Shown here: positions 8,055-15,946 of the stretch, in pieces
Layout of the letters: the number at the start of each line of letters is the position of its first letter
Numbering within the stretch: the stretch's first letter is position 1
NCBI GenBank assembly: GCA_038215095.1
Contig: JBBQRG010000004.1
Coordinates: 1-64,000 of the forward strand
Reading direction: 5' to 3'
Origin: DATACN01 sp038215095
GTDB taxonomy: Bacteria; Actinomycetota; Thermoleophilia; Solirubrobacterales; Thermoleophilaceae
Length of the DNA stretch: 64,000 nt
Notes under the pieces: generated by a model
What the model was told of the DNA's origin: nothing
Seen by the model: only the letters and a program-made list of their open reading frames with translations
Database searches by the model: none
Made by a program: the position numbers and the translations under genes

Positions 8055-9110
8055 CTAGTGAACGGAGACTTCTGCGCCCTCCCCGACGTTCAGCCGAAGA
8101 GCGTGCGGCAGCCGGAAATCGCGGAAGACGTGGGCGTTCGGGCCGATCACGCTCCCCTCGAGCCGCTCGCCGAGGTGGGTCACGCGCGAGCCCGAGAGGA
8201 TGATCGAGTGCTCGACCTCGGCGCCGTCGATGATCACGTTGTCGCCGATGGCGCTGTAGGGCCCGACGTAGGCGTTCATGAGCTGGGCGCCCGCGCCGAT
8301 GACGACCGGGCCCCTGACCACGGAGTCCTCGAGCCGGGCGGTGGGATGTATGGCCACGGCTCCCTGGACGTCGCTCTCGCCCTCCAGCACGCCGTCGGGA
8401 ACGCTGCGCCGCAGGCCCTGGAGCGCGAAGCGGTTTGCCTCCAGCAGCGCGCCCGGGTTGGCGCGCATGCGAAACCAGTCGCCCGCCCAGCGTGCCTCGA
8501 GGCGGCCACCCGCGTCGGCCATTTGGCGAGCGAGGGCCACCAGCTCCATGTCGTGGGTGGCGCTGGCGGGCAGGGCGCCGGCGCAGTCCGCGGCGGCCGG
8601 TCCGAGCACGGCCAGGCCGGCGGGCCACCAGTGGCCGGCGCCAGGTGCGAGCCCGGGTAGTGCCGCCAGGTGCCCGTTCAGGTGGTGGACCGTTCCGTTC
8701 TGCGACTCGCGCTCGGTCACGAGCAGCAGCGCGTCGTGGTCGTCCGCCCCGGCGGCGCCCAGGTGCTGGCCGAGATCGCGGCCCAGGCTGTCGGCGAACT
8801 GCACGAGAACGTGCACGGGCCCATAGATGCTCCGCGCCTCCGCGAGCGCGCCCGCGAGGGTGAGCTCGTCGAAAGTCGTCATGCGCAGCTCGAGGTCCGG
8901 GCCCTCGACGCCCTCGGTCACGCTCTCGACCATGGGCGCCAGCCGGGTGTCGGCCGCGAAGAGGATGGACTCGATGCCCGCGTCCTTCAACGAGTCGACC
9001 ACGTGCAGCAGCAGGGGCCGGTTCGCGACGGGCGCGAAGGCGGCCGGGCGGCCTCCGCTCGCGGGCTGAGGGGACACCGGGACCACTGCGGTTGTGACCG
9101 TTGCAACCAT
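8055..9110 (-). CDS. Sugar nucleotidyltransferase-like protein, degenerate active site
   Basis: 351 residues with the layout of long-form glucose-1-phosphate nucleotidyltransferases: an N-terminal Rossmann-like part and a C-terminal left-handed beta-helix (hexapeptide pattern, from about residue 245: AIHPTARLEDSVVRG, VIGAGAQLMNAYVGPYSAIGDNV, EVEHSIIL). The N-terminal signature G-G-x-G-T-R-L...PK that binds the nucleotide is replaced by PVSPQPASGGRPAAFAPVANRP, so the Arg/Lys used in catalysis are missing while the following PVANRPLL is kept. It may be a regulatory or scaffold relative rather than an active enzyme. ATG 9110 has no ribosome site, so translation may be leaderless. Confidence 0.82.
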   Translation of the reverse strand: MVATVTTAVVPVSPQPASGGRPAAFAPVANRPLLLHVVDSLKDAGIESILFAADTRLAPMVESVTEGVEGPDLELRMTTFDELTLAGALAEARSIYGPVHVLVQFADSLGRDLGQHLGAAGADDHDALLLVTERESQNGTVHHLNGHLAALPGLAPGAGHWWPAGLAVLGPAAADCAGALPASATHDMELVALARQMADAGGRLEARWAGDWFRMRANPGALLEANRFALQGLRRSVPDGVLEGESDVQGAVAIHPTARLEDSVVRGPVVIGAGAQLMNAYVGPYSAIGDNVIIDGAEVEHSIILSGSRVTHLGERLEGSVIGPNAHVFRDFRLPHALRLNVGEGAEVSVH

Positions 9111-9115
9111 TTACA

Positions 9116-9130
9116 CGGGATTAACTCCCG
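9116..9130. promoter_or_regulatory. Small inverted repeat upstream of nucleotidyltransferase-like gene
   Basis: CGGGA-TTAAC-TCCCG, a 5-bp inverted repeat with a 5-base AT-rich centre, lies 6 bases upstream of the ATG at 9110 and in the divergent gap to the HEAT-repeat gene. The position fits an operator or 5' hairpin; this is inference only. Confidence 0.28.
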
Positions 9131-9246
9131 AACCGGCCGCGATCTGACACGGCAGGGCCCCGGGTAAAGGTCGGAATTTCGGAGGATTGAATTTCCGCGC
9201 GAAGACGCCAGAAGTTCGTGTGGGGACCTCGCGTTTGTTACTGAGC

Positions 9247-10179
9247 ATGCGGAGACCGCGCTTTGGACACGGCGATAGAGGCAAGGGCGAGATCGGGCAT
9301 CTCCTCGCGGACCTGACGCACGAGGATCTCGAGGAGGACGAGAACGGGCTGGTCGATCTGGGCGCCGAGCGGCGCGCCGACGCGGCCATCTCGCTCGCGG
9401 AGCTGGGCGACCCGGCGGCGATCGAGCCGATCCGGGAACGCCTCGACGACCCCGAGCCGATCGTCCGGCAGGCCGCGGTGCAGGCGCTGGCCGCGCTCGA
9501 TCCCGAAGCGCCCGACTACCTGATCCACGCCGTCATCTCGTGGCCGGCGCCGCCCTTCGGCGATGCGCGCCTCGAGGCGCTGAGCCTGCTCCAGCAGCTC
9601 GACGACGGCACCGTCCCCGAGCGCATGGTGCAAGCCGTCGCCCAAAGCAACGGCTCGACCGTGCTGGACGGGATCACGCGCGAGTCGATCGTCAGGCTGA
9701 CCAACAACGGCGGCGAGAACGGCGCGAAGCCCGCGGAGATCGTGGCGCTGACGATGGACCTGCTCAGGGACGCCGACGGCAACCGCAGAAACGTCGAGAT
9801 CGTGCTGGCGTGGCTCGGCGACCACAGCGTCGACGACCTCGTTGACGCACTCGGCGATCCGGACCTGCGTGAGAGCGCCGCCACCGTGCTGGGAGCCCTG
9901 AAGGACTCCCGCGCCGTACCCGGCCTCGTGCAGTCGCTCGACGACGAGCGGCCCGACGTGAGGCTTGCGGCCGCGTGGGCGCTCGGCGAGATCAGGGATG
10001 TCCGCGCCGTGGAGGGCCTGATCCGGGCTGTCTCAGACGTGGATTACGAGGTGCGCCGCCAGGCCCAGGAGGCGCTCGACGCGCTCGGGACCGTCGGCGT
10101 GGTGGCCGGCGTGTCCGCAGTTTTGCAACTTGTGATGGACAAGGGTCAACAACAGTTGCCAAGCCCGAGGGAAGATTGA
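9247..10179 (+). CDS. HEAT-repeat (PBS-lyase-type) protein
   Basis: 310 residues from ATG 9247; an in-frame TTG at 9187 is also possible but its GGAGG abuts the codon. It contains several ~31-residue alpha-hairpin repeats of the E-Z/PBS-lyase HEAT type, for example DAAISLAELGDPAAIEPIRERLDDPEPIVRQAAVQAL near the start and RPDVRLAAAWALGEIRDVRAVEGLIRAVSDVDYEVRRQAQEAL near the end. Such repeats form a superhelical protein-binding surface. No catalytic motif is present. It lies 47 bases upstream of the LPXTG/leader-peptide gene and reads the same way, so it may be a partner or chaperone for it; that link is only positional. Confidence 0.88.
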   Translation: MRRPRFGHGDRGKGEIGHLLADLTHEDLEEDENGLVDLGAERRADAAISLAELGDPAAIEPIRERLDDPEPIVRQAAVQALAALDPEAPDYLIHAVISWPAPPFGDARLEALSLLQQLDDGTVPERMVQAVAQSNGSTVLDGITRESIVRLTNNGGENGAKPAEIVALTMDLLRDADGNRRNVEIVLAWLGDHSVDDLVDALGDPDLRESAATVLGALKDSRAVPGLVQSLDDERPDVRLAAAWALGEIRDVRAVEGLIRAVSDVDYEVRRQAQEALDALGTVGVVAGVSAVLQLVMDKGQQQLPSPRED

Positions 10180-10186
10180 CTTATGG

Positions 10187-10216
10187 CTGGCATTTGTCCA
10201 CCTTCGGGTGTAGATT
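10187..10216 (+). promoter_or_regulatory. Candidate promoter giving a near-leaderless mRNA
   Basis: CTGGCA (10187-10192, 4/6 to TTGACA) and TAGATT (10211-10216, 4/6 to TATAAT) are separated by 18 bases. The expected start of transcription falls at about 10223, next to the ATG at 10227. That gene has no ribosome binding site, which fits a leaderless transcript. Confidence 0.38.
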
Positions 10217-10226
10217 CGGTTTTCTA

Positions 10227-10670
10227 ATGGTCACGGATGCTCAAACGTTGTACGTCGCGCCCCAGATCGAGGACTACGGAACCCTCGAGGAACTGACGGC
10301 GGACATCTCGCTGCTCTCCCCGCACGGGATCGGCGGCACGATCGCCGCGGTGACCGGCCCACTGGGCGGCGGACCCAGCCCCGGCGGCAGCCAGGGAGTG
10401 CAGAACGTGCACAACGCCGGCTCGGGCGACGTAGGCAATCTCAACAGCAGCGGCGGTGGCGGCGCGCCCGCCGGCGACGTGAGCCCCGGCTCTGCCGGTG
10501 GCGGAGCCGGCCCCGGGGGCGGAGGCGGAGGCGCCGCTGGCGGAGCTGCCGGAAGTCACGCCGCGCAGCTGCCCTTCACGGGCTTCCCGGCGGCGTTCGC
10601 CGGTGCCATCGGTGGCGTCATGGCGGCGTCGGGTGCGGCCATTCGCCGCGCTCTGCGGTCAAACCGCTAA
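10227..10670 (+). CDS. Protein with lasso-type leader motif and LPXTG sorting signal
   Basis: 147 residues from ATG 10227. Residues 9-24 (Y9, P12, I14, G18, T24) match the lasso-peptide precursor leader consensus Y-x2-P-x-L/I-x3-G-x5-T exactly; in that family the motif is bound by a PqqD-like protein and cut after T-x by a transglutaminase-fold peptidase. Residues ~35-110 are Gly/Ser/Pro/Asn-rich and look disordered. Residues 115-119 are LPFTG, followed by a hydrophobic stretch (AAFAGAIGGVMAASGAAI) and a basic tail (RRALRSNR), the layout of a sortase substrate. There is no Sec signal peptide. Matching PqqD and B2 genes lie at 40.1 and 38.7 kb. No sortase gene is in the window. The next gene downstream is the glycan-initiating transferase. 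Combined function is inferred. Confidence 0.85.
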   Translation: MVTDAQTLYVAPQIEDYGTLEELTADISLLSPHGIGGTIAAVTGPLGGGPSPGGSQGVQNVHNAGSGDVGNLNSSGGGGAPAGDVSPGSAGGGAGPGGGGGGAAGGAAGSHAAQLPFTGFPAAFAGAIGGVMAASGAAIRRALRSNR

Positions 10671-10703
10671 GCCTCTCCTGCTTCGCGTCAGCTCTGCACT
10701 AGA

Positions 10704-10715
10704 AGGACGCGTCCT
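10704..10715. promoter_or_regulatory. 12-bp perfect palindrome before first PGT gene
   Basis: AGGACGCGTCCT is a perfect palindrome, 30 bases upstream of the ATG at 10746 in the 75-base gap after the LPXTG gene. It could be an operator; no U-tract follows, so it is not an obvious terminator. Confidence 0.25.
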
Positions 10716-10745
10716 CGCGCGTTGTTCCCCCAGCACGTGCGCGCG

Positions 10746-12200
10746 ATGACACAGGACAGCCAACAGCTCGATTCGATGGGCAGCGCGGGATCGCTGGCCC
10801 TCCCGGCGCATCGCACGCCCCGCAGGCCCGCGCTCAACCGGGAGCTGCTGACCCGGGTGCTGCTGGGGGCCGCCGACCTGGTGTCGGCGGCGCTTGCGCT
10901 GCTGCTCGCGGTCCAGGTGCTGGGCGACGACCGCTTGAACGGCGTCGCGCTGGCGGTGGTGCCCACGGTGCTGCTGATCAGCAAGGCGGCTGGGCTCTAC
11001 GACCGCGACGAGCCGCTGCTGCGGCGCGCCACCCTCGACGAGGCCGGCGCCCTGTTCCGCGTGGCCACGTTCTACACCTTCGTGATCTGGCTGCTGCAGG
11101 ACTTCTTCATCTTCGGGATGGGGGCCTTCGGCAGCGACCAGCTGCTCACGCTCTGGGTGCTGCTGTTCGGCGGGATCCTGGCCGCGCGCGCCGTCGCTCG
11201 GCGGCTGGCTCGCGCGCTCGCTCCTGAGGAGCGCTGCCTGCTGCTCGGCGCGGACAGCGCCGCGCGCTCGGTGGAGCGAAAGCTCGCCGAATGCCGCTCG
11301 GCGAACGCGCGCCTGGTGGCTCAAATCCCCTTCTGGGACCGCCATCCGGACCAGCCGGGCGAGGTCCAGGCGGCGTGGCAGGAAGCCCTGCCGATGCTGG
11401 TGGAGGAGCACGCAATCGACCGCGTGATCCTCGCTCCCAGCCGCACCGACGGCGAGTACGTGGTGGACGCGATCAGCTCCATCAAGGCCATGGGCGTGAA
11501 GGTCAGCGTGCTGCCGCGCCTGCTGGAGGTCGTGGGCTGGTCGGTGGAGCTCGACGAGCTGGACGGAGTCACGCTGCTCGCGGTTCACCGCTACGGCCTG
11601 TCGCGCTCCTCGCGCGCGCTCAAGCGGGGCGTCGACCTGGTCGGGAGCGCCCTCGGCCTCATCTTCCTGGCGCCGCTCTTCGCGGCCGTGGCGCTCGCCA
11701 TCACGCTCGACACCAAGGGCCCGGTCTTCTTCCGGCAGCGGCGCATGGGCCGCGACGACGAGCACTTCGAGATGCTCAAGTTCCGAACGATGGTCGAGGG
11801 CGCTCACCTGATGCGCGCCGACCTCGAGCCCCAAAACGAGTCGGAGGGGCTGTTCAAGATCGCCGACGACCCGCGCATCACCCGGGTCGGCAGGCTGCTC
11901 AGGCGCAGCTCGCTGGACGAGCTCCCGCAGCTCTGGAACGTGCTTCGCGGTGAGATGAGCCTGGTGGGCCCGCGCCCGCTCGTGATCGAGGAGGACGCCC
12001 TGGTTGAGGGCTGGCGGCGCGGGCGCCTGCTGGTGCGGCCGGGCATGACCGGCCTCTGGCAGATCTACGGGTCCGCGCGCATCCCGCTCCAGGAGATGGT
12101 CAAGATCGACTACCTGTACGGCGCCAACTGGTCGCTCTGGCTCGACGCCAAGGTGCTCCTGCGCACCGTGCCCTTCGTGCTCTCGCGCCGAGGCCTATGA
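10746..12200 (+). CDS. Polyprenyl glycosylphosphotransferase (glycan initiation)
   Basis: 484 residues of the WbaP/CpsE-type polyprenyl-phosphate hexose-1-phosphate transferases, which start a glycan repeat on undecaprenyl phosphate at the inner membrane. Four N-terminal membrane helices, a Rossmann-like middle domain (CLLLGADSAARSVE), then the C-terminal catalytic domain: re-entrant membrane helix (KRGVDLVGSALGLIFLAPLF), GPVFFRQRRMGRD, MLKFRTM, the catalytic Asp-Glu pair D391-E392 in SLDELPQLWNVLRGEMSLVGPRP, and PGMTGLWQIYGS. All motifs are intact. ATG 10746 was chosen; in-frame GTG 10737 and TTG 10722 are possible. The sugar is unknown. It overlaps the oppositely oriented oxidoreductase by 6 bases. 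Confidence 0.95.
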   Translation: MTQDSQQLDSMGSAGSLALPAHRTPRRPALNRELLTRVLLGAADLVSAALALLLAVQVLGDDRLNGVALAVVPTVLLISKAAGLYDRDEPLLRRATLDEAGALFRVATFYTFVIWLLQDFFIFGMGAFGSDQLLTLWVLLFGGILAARAVARRLARALAPEERCLLLGADSAARSVERKLAECRSANARLVAQIPFWDRHPDQPGEVQAAWQEALPMLVEEHAIDRVILAPSRTDGEYVVDAISSIKAMGVKVSVLPRLLEVVGWSVELDELDGVTLLAVHRYGLSRSSRALKRGVDLVGSALGLIFLAPLFAAVALAITLDTKGPVFFRQRRMGRDDEHFEMLKFRTMVEGAHLMRADLEPQNESEGLFKIADDPRITRVGRLLRRSSLDELPQLWNVLRGEMSLVGPRPLVIEEDALVEGWRRGRLLVRPGMTGLWQIYGSARIPLQEMVKIDYLYGANWSLWLDAKVLLRTVPFVLSRRGL

Positions 12201-13181
12201 GGCCGACAGCTCAAGCAGCGCCGCCCTCGCCGTGGCGACGGCGAGCGTCTCTTCGAAGGCGATAGGCGGCTCGCCGCGCGTGCGCGCGGCCGCGTAGAAG
12301 CTCTCGATCAGCGAGCGCAGGCCCGGGTAGGCGGGCTCCCGGCGCGCGGCCCGCTCGCCGAGGTTGGCGGCCGCGACGCCCACGCGCCGCGCCGACAGCG
12401 CGAAGGGCCTGAGCGCCTTGCCGGCGCGGGTCGGGCGGCCGCGCTCCACGAACGCGTAGCCGTGGAAGTGGTCGAGCTCGATCGTGCCCTGCGAGCCGAT
12501 CAGGCGCAGCTCGTTGCGGGTGGGGCGCCCGCCCATGCTCACGCAGATCGACACCGTCGTCTCCCCGGCGGCCCCGCTGGCGCGCAGCTCCCCGGCGGAC
12601 AGCCGCGCGGCGGACCAGCCGAGGCCGGCGAGGCCGCCCGGCAGCGCTCGCTCCAGGCTGGCCAGGGGGTGGGGGAGGATGTCGGCCGCGATGGCGTCGG
12701 CCTCGTCGGGCTTCCCCTCGGCCCCCGCGGAGCACAAGGTCGCCTCGATGTGGAGCCAGGGGCTGAGCGCCGGGGCCACTCGCTCGAGCTGCCGGAAGCC
12801 GGGCTGGTAGAGGTACTGGTGGACGGGGCAGAGCAGGCGCCCAGCGGCGCGAGCGCGCTCGACGAGTTCTTCCGTGGCTGCGACATCCGCGGCCAGCGGC
12901 TTCTCCACGAGCACGTCGGCCCCGCCCGCGAGGGCCTCGAGCACCAGCTCGGGGTGCGATTCCAGGGGCGCGCAGACGTGCACGACGTCGATCTGGGCGG
13001 CCTCGAGGGCCTCCGAGAGGCGCTGGAAGGTCGGGGCCGAGCCGTGGGCGGCCGCGAGCCGGCTCGCCGTCTCGGAATCGGGGTCTACGACCGCCGCAAC
13101 GGAGCCCCCAGCCCGCACGAGCGCGTGAGCGTGCCAGCGGCCCATCAGGCCGGCACCCACCACGGCCGCCCTGACCGTCAC
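12195..13181 (-). CDS. Gfo/Idh/MocA-family sugar oxidoreductase
   Basis: 328 residues. N-terminal NAD(P)-binding Rossmann fold (VVGAGLMGRWHAHAL, residues ~7-21) with the family EKP motif (VLVEKPLAAD, ~90) and an alpha/beta C-terminal substrate domain. Family members oxidise or reduce sugars or nucleotide sugars, often as a step in making unusual sugars for surface glycans. GTG 13181 is the start. It is transcribed away from the fused transferase gene and towards the first transferase. Substrate cannot be assigned. Confidence 0.92.
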   Translation of the reverse strand: MTVRAAVVGAGLMGRWHAHALVRAGGSVAAVVDPDSETASRLAAAHGSAPTFQRLSEALEAAQIDVVHVCAPLESHPELVLEALAGGADVLVEKPLAADVAATEELVERARAAGRLLCPVHQYLYQPGFRQLERVAPALSPWLHIEATLCSAGAEGKPDEADAIAADILPHPLASLERALPGGLAGLGWSAARLSAGELRASGAAGETTVSICVSMGGRPTRNELRLIGSQGTIELDHFHGYAFVERGRPTRAGKALRPFALSARRVGVAAANLGERAARREPAYPGLRSLIESFYAAARTRGEPPIAFEETLAVATARAALLELSAS

Positions 13182-13258
13182 CGAGGCATCACGTAACTCT
13201 CAAGCTACCAACGCCGCCTCGGGTTAGTTTTGAGCCTGCCGACCCGTTACTTGGCCAG

Positions 13259-15946
13259 TTGGCACGAACAATCGACATCGCGCTTCCCTCTGGTGCGCTG
13301 GCAGGCAAGGGGCAGTCCCGGCGGCGGCGCTTCGAGCGCGGCCGGCGGCCTGACGGCTTCGACTTCGGCGGCGCGCCGCCGCGGATGGCCAAGCGCGACG
13401 CGCTCTACCGCCGCAGCCTGGCCGCGGGCGACATCCTGGCCGCGGCCTTCGCGTTCATCGTTGGCCTGCTCATCTTTCAGGGCACGCTGCCCCAGCCACT
13501 GCTGATGGCCGGCCTGCCGCTGGTGGTCATGGCGGGCAAGATCAGCGGCCTCTACGACCACGACGAGTACCGCTTGCGCCGCACCACGCTGGACGAGGTG
13601 CCGGCCCTCTTCCAGGCCGCCACCGCCTACAGCCTGCTCGTGCTGGTTGGCGGCGAGCTATTGGTGTCCTTCTCACTCGAGCGCGACGTCCTGGTGGCCC
13701 TCTGGGCCCTGCTCTTCGCCTCGCTGACGATGACCCGCATCGCGGTGCGCTGGTTCCTGGCGCGCAGCGGACGGACGGAGCGCTGCCTAGTGCTGGGCGA
13801 CGCGTCGGCCGCCTCACGGCTGAGCCGCAGCTTCGAGCTGACCGGGTCGGTGCGCGCCGAGGTGGTGGGCCGGCTCCCGCTGGAGCAGCGCGGCAGCGAC
13901 CCCGACAGCTCGGCGGCGCTCGCGCCGATCGAGGAGGTCTTGAACCAGGAGCGGATCGACCGGGTCGTGATCGCGTCCCGCCGCGGCGACTCCGAGCTGA
14001 TGGTGAGCGTGGTCAGGCTGGTGAAGAACCTCGGTGTGAAGGTGAGCGTGCTGCCTGGCCTGTTCGAGGCGCTCGGCTCGTCGGCCAGCGTCGACGAGGT
14101 GGACGGCCTGCTGCTGCTGGGCCTGCACGAGGAGCAGCTGACGAGGACCGCGCGGCTGCTGAAGCGAAGCGTCGACCTCGTCCTGGGTGGGCTGCTGCTG
14201 GTGCTCACAGCGCCCGTGATGGCCGCGACCGCGCTGGCCGCCGGGAGGACGCCGGGGCCGCTGCTCGTGCGCGACGAGTTCCTGGACCGCCATGGGCGCC
14301 CCTTCGAGATGCTGAGCTTCCGAACGAAGGTGCGCCGCTTCGGCGTGCACGCGCTTCCGAGGCTGGTCAGCGTCCTGCGCGGCGAGCTCAGCCTGGTGGG
14401 ACCGCATCCGCGCCCCGCGGGGGGCGGCACCGCGCCGGGCCCCCAGCGCTTCGCCGACCTGGCACCCGGCCTGACCGGCCTCTGGCGCCTGAGGGGCAGC
14501 GCCCAGTCCCCCGAGGAGCTGCCGACGCTCGACTACCTGTACGCGGCGAACTGGTCGCTCTGGCTGGACGTGAAGATCATGGTGCGCACCGCGGTGGCGC
14601 TGGCGCAGGGACGGCGCGGCCTGGCCCCGCAGTCGGTGGGCGCGCGGCAGCGCCTCTGGAGCGCCGGAATGAGCCGCATGCCGAGCCGGCGCTTCCAGCG
14701 CAACGGCAACGGAAACGGCCACGCGGGCGGCGACACGTACACCAACGGCAACGGGCACACCAACGGCGCCGCGCACACCAACGGCAACGGCAACGGGCAC
14801 ACCAACGGACACGCCAACGGCGCCGCCCACACCAACGGGAACGGCAACGGCCATGCGAACGGGGCCACGCACGCCAACGGGAATGGGAACGGCAACGGAC
14901 ACGCCAACGGCAGCCCCAAGCCGAGCATTGCGCTCGCCGGCGGCGCCGCCGTGGCGACCGCGCCGGTGGCGCTCGACCGCACGCCCGCGCGCAGGCACCT
15001 GCCGGTTCGCCCGGTCAGGCTGAGCGCGGTCGTGCCGGCCACGAACCAGCCGCGCACCCTCGACCAGTGCCTGGCCGCGCTTCGCGGCGCCCGCGACGGC
15101 CCCGACGAGATCGTCGTGGTGGAGGACCCGGATCTCCGCGGCGGCCCGTCGGCCGCCCGCAACGAGGGCGCGAACCGCGCCAGCGGCGACGTGCTCGTGT
15201 TCGTGGACGCAGACGTGGTGGTGCACCAGGACGCCTTCAGCCGTATCAGGGCGCTGTTCGAGCGCGATCCCGGGCTGACCGGCGTGTTCGGCTCCTACGA
15301 CGACGGCCTGCTTACCAACGGCCGCGTGGCGATCTTCCGCAACGTGCTCCACCACCACGTGCACCACTCCAAGCCCGGCGTGGCCGACACGTTCTGGTCG
15401 GGCCTCGGCGCGGTGAAGCGCCAGGACTTCCTGGACTGCGGCGGCTTCGATCCCGAGCGCTTCCCGTACCCGTCGGTGGAGGACATCGACCTGGGCATGC
15501 GGCTGACGGCGCGCGGGGCCCGGATCGTGCTGAACCCGCGCATCCAGGGCACGCACCTGAAGGACTGGCACCTCAGGGAGATGCTCTACACCGACTTCTC
15601 TCGCCGGGCCGTGCCGTGGGTCGGCCTGCTCACCGAGCGCCGCGGCGCTCCGCGCTCGACGCTCAACCTCGGCTGGCGCCACCGCGCGAGCGCGGGCTTC
15701 GCCGTGCTCGGGGTGGGTGCCCTGCTCGCGCGCCGTCCCAAGGTCGCCGCCGCGTCGGCCGCCTCGCTCTTCGGCCTCAACAGCTCCTTCTACGCCCTCC
15801 TGGCCCGGCGCTACGGCGTTCGGACCACGGTGGCGGCGATGGTCCTACACCTGGTCCATCACCTGATCTCGGTGGCCGGCGTGCCGGTCGGCATCCTGGC
15901 GCGCCTCGCGGAAGAGCGCGGCGGGCGCTCGCTGGGCGAGCGATGA
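13259..15946 (+). CDS. Degenerate glycosylphosphotransferase fused to GT2 glycosyltransferase
   Basis: 895 residues. Residues ~40-440 parallel the 10.7 kb transferase: four membrane helices, a Rossmann-like middle (CLVLGDASAASRLSR) and a C-terminal domain with KRSVDLVLGGLLLVLTAPV, MLSFRTK, LRGELSLVGPHP and PGLTGLWRLRGS. About 35 residues before the active site are missing and the catalytic Asp-Glu is V363-H364 (FGVHALPRL), so this half is probably inactive. Residues ~482-552 are an Asn/Gly/His/Thr-rich linker. Residues ~585-800 are a GT2 domain with VDADVVV (DxD) and a VEDIDLGMRL acceptor motif, then two membrane helices. TTG 13259 is used; ATG 13385 is an alternative. The stop overlaps the next start (ATGA). 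Confidence 0.9.
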   Translation: MARTIDIALPSGALAGKGQSRRRRFERGRRPDGFDFGGAPPRMAKRDALYRRSLAAGDILAAAFAFIVGLLIFQGTLPQPLLMAGLPLVVMAGKISGLYDHDEYRLRRTTLDEVPALFQAATAYSLLVLVGGELLVSFSLERDVLVALWALLFASLTMTRIAVRWFLARSGRTERCLVLGDASAASRLSRSFELTGSVRAEVVGRLPLEQRGSDPDSSAALAPIEEVLNQERIDRVVIASRRGDSELMVSVVRLVKNLGVKVSVLPGLFEALGSSASVDEVDGLLLLGLHEEQLTRTARLLKRSVDLVLGGLLLVLTAPVMAATALAAGRTPGPLLVRDEFLDRHGRPFEMLSFRTKVRRFGVHALPRLVSVLRGELSLVGPHPRPAGGGTAPGPQRFADLAPGLTGLWRLRGSAQSPEELPTLDYLYAANWSLWLDVKIMVRTAVALAQGRRGLAPQSVGARQRLWSAGMSRMPSRRFQRNGNGNGHAGGDTYTNGNGHTNGAAHTNGNGNGHTNGHANGAAHTNGNGNGHANGATHANGNGNGNGHANGSPKPSIALAGGAAVATAPVALDRTPARRHLPVRPVRLSAVVPATNQPRTLDQCLAALRGARDGPDEIVVVEDPDLRGGPSAARNEGANRASGDVLVFVDADVVVHQDAFSRIRALFERDPGLTGVFGSYDDGLLTNGRVAIFRNVLHHHVHHSKPGVADTFWSGLGAVKRQDFLDCGGFDPERFPYPSVEDIDLGMRLTARGARIVLNPRIQGTHLKDWHLREMLYTDFSRRAVPWVGLLTERRGAPRSTLNLGWRHRASAGFAVLGVGALLARRPKVAAASAASLFGLNSSFYALLARRYGVRTTVAAMVLHLVHHLISVAGVPVGILARLAEERGGRSLGER
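14702..14915 (+). repeat. Asn-Gly-His/Thr low-complexity coding repeat
   Basis: About 70 codons of imperfect NGNGHTNG / NGHANGAAHTNG units joining the dead transferase half to the GT2 half of the fusion. Units of 6-24 bp (AACGGC, CACACCAACGG) repeat with variants. It is expected to be a flexible linker and prone to slippage. Confidence 0.85.

Noticed and set aside
10227..10670. Exosortase (PEP-CTERM) substrate
   Set aside because: The C-terminal signal is LPFTG, not a PEP-type motif, and no exosortase-like membrane protein was seen in the window.
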